Shown here: in pieces, positions 24,539-24,671 of the stretch
How positions within the stretch are numbered: the stretch's first letter is position 1
How the letters are laid out: each line of letters begins with the position of its first letter
Source of the DNA: CAZMNY01 sp964567745
GTDB taxonomy: Bacteria; Planctomycetota; Planctomycetia; Pirellulales; Pirellulaceae
Assembly: GCA_964567745.1 (NCBI GenBank)
Contig: CAZMNY010000062.1
Location: forward strand, 1-24,671
Length of the DNA: 24,671 bases
Reading direction: 5' to 3'
Position numbers and translations under genes: made by a program
The notes under the pieces: model-generated
What the model was told of the DNA's origin: nothing
Databases searched by the model: none
What the model saw: only the letters and a program-made list of their open reading frames with translations

Positions 24539-24671
24539 GGCTTGCCAGTGCCGAAGTGCCGAGCATTTCAGTGCAAGTGCAAGCAAGACCCCCACCAGCC
24601 TTGCAAGGCTCGTGGGCGTCTCGGCTGCGCGTTGCCCCGCAGGGGCGCGACATAACAGCCCAGGGGAAGTC
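24539..24671 (+). repeat. Composite intergenic repeat, second copy, cut by the window end
   Basis: Parts in order: 24539-24578 similar to 11540-11579; a palindrome at 24586-24621 (AGACCCCCACCAGCCTTGCA and its near complement around TGCAAGGCTCGTGGGCGTCT); then the arm 24627-24671, 43/45 identical to 11711-11755. The element would continue past base 24671. Confidence 0.6.

Overview
The window looks like a chromosomal segment of a planctomycete (Planctomycetota, most likely a Pirellulales-type bacterium). The evidence is the protein content: a PSCyt1/DUF1549/DUF1553 haem protein beside a Tat-exported DUF1501 protein, several Tat-signal proteins, a giant TPR/alpha-2-macroglobulin-like protein, and an ECF sigma factor overlapping a membrane Ser/Thr kinase. 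These combinations are typical of that phylum. I saw no rRNA, tRNA, CRISPR array, integrase or transposase. The species cannot be named from this sequence.

Layout: (1) 1-432 is the 3' part of a thioredoxin-fold (redoxin) gene cut by the window edge, followed at 473-799 by a small zinc-ribbon membrane protein. (2) 800-1295 is mostly non-coding and holds a probable decayed coding remnant. (3) 1296-2669 (minus) is a parallel beta-helix protein with no signal peptide, divergent from the next block. (4) 2904-9117 (plus) is a probable operon: PSCyt1-PSCyt1-DUF1549-DUF1553 haem protein, DUF1501 protein (stop/start TAATG), then two amidohydrolase_2-like proteins (ATGA overlap). (5) 9118-9869 holds no intact gene, only minus-strand coding-like remnants. 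(6) 9870-11456 (plus) is a Tat-exported protein I do not recognise. (7) 11457-12098 carries a nested inverted-repeat element and related short repeats. (8) 12099-20291 (minus) is a single 2,730-aa exported protein: TPR, MG2/A2M domains, an alpha/alpha-toroid-like region, a second TPR block and a Gly-rich tail. (9) 20292-20907 has a short imperfect repeat tract and further intergenic repeats. (10) 20908-21678 (minus) is a DeoR/YafY-type HTH regulator. (11) 22046-24453 (plus) is an ECF sigma factor plus a membrane Ser/Thr kinase with a periplasmic DUF4384-like domain. (12) 24454-24671 carries the same repeat cassette as region 7 and runs off the window.

How the genes may work together: the 2.9-9.1 kb block reads as an exported module with c-type haem, DUF1501 and two hydrolase-fold proteins; its substrate cannot be read from sequence. 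The giant protein would act in the periplasm or at the outer membrane as a large scaffold or protease-trap-like protein. The sigma/kinase pair looks like a transmembrane signalling switch whose target promoters are not visible here. The most notable points are the revised GTG start of the giant gene, its altered thioester-like Cys-x-x-Gln site, the kinase with HRDLQ in place of HRDLK, and the composite intergenic repeat present at both 11.5-12.0 kb and the window end.
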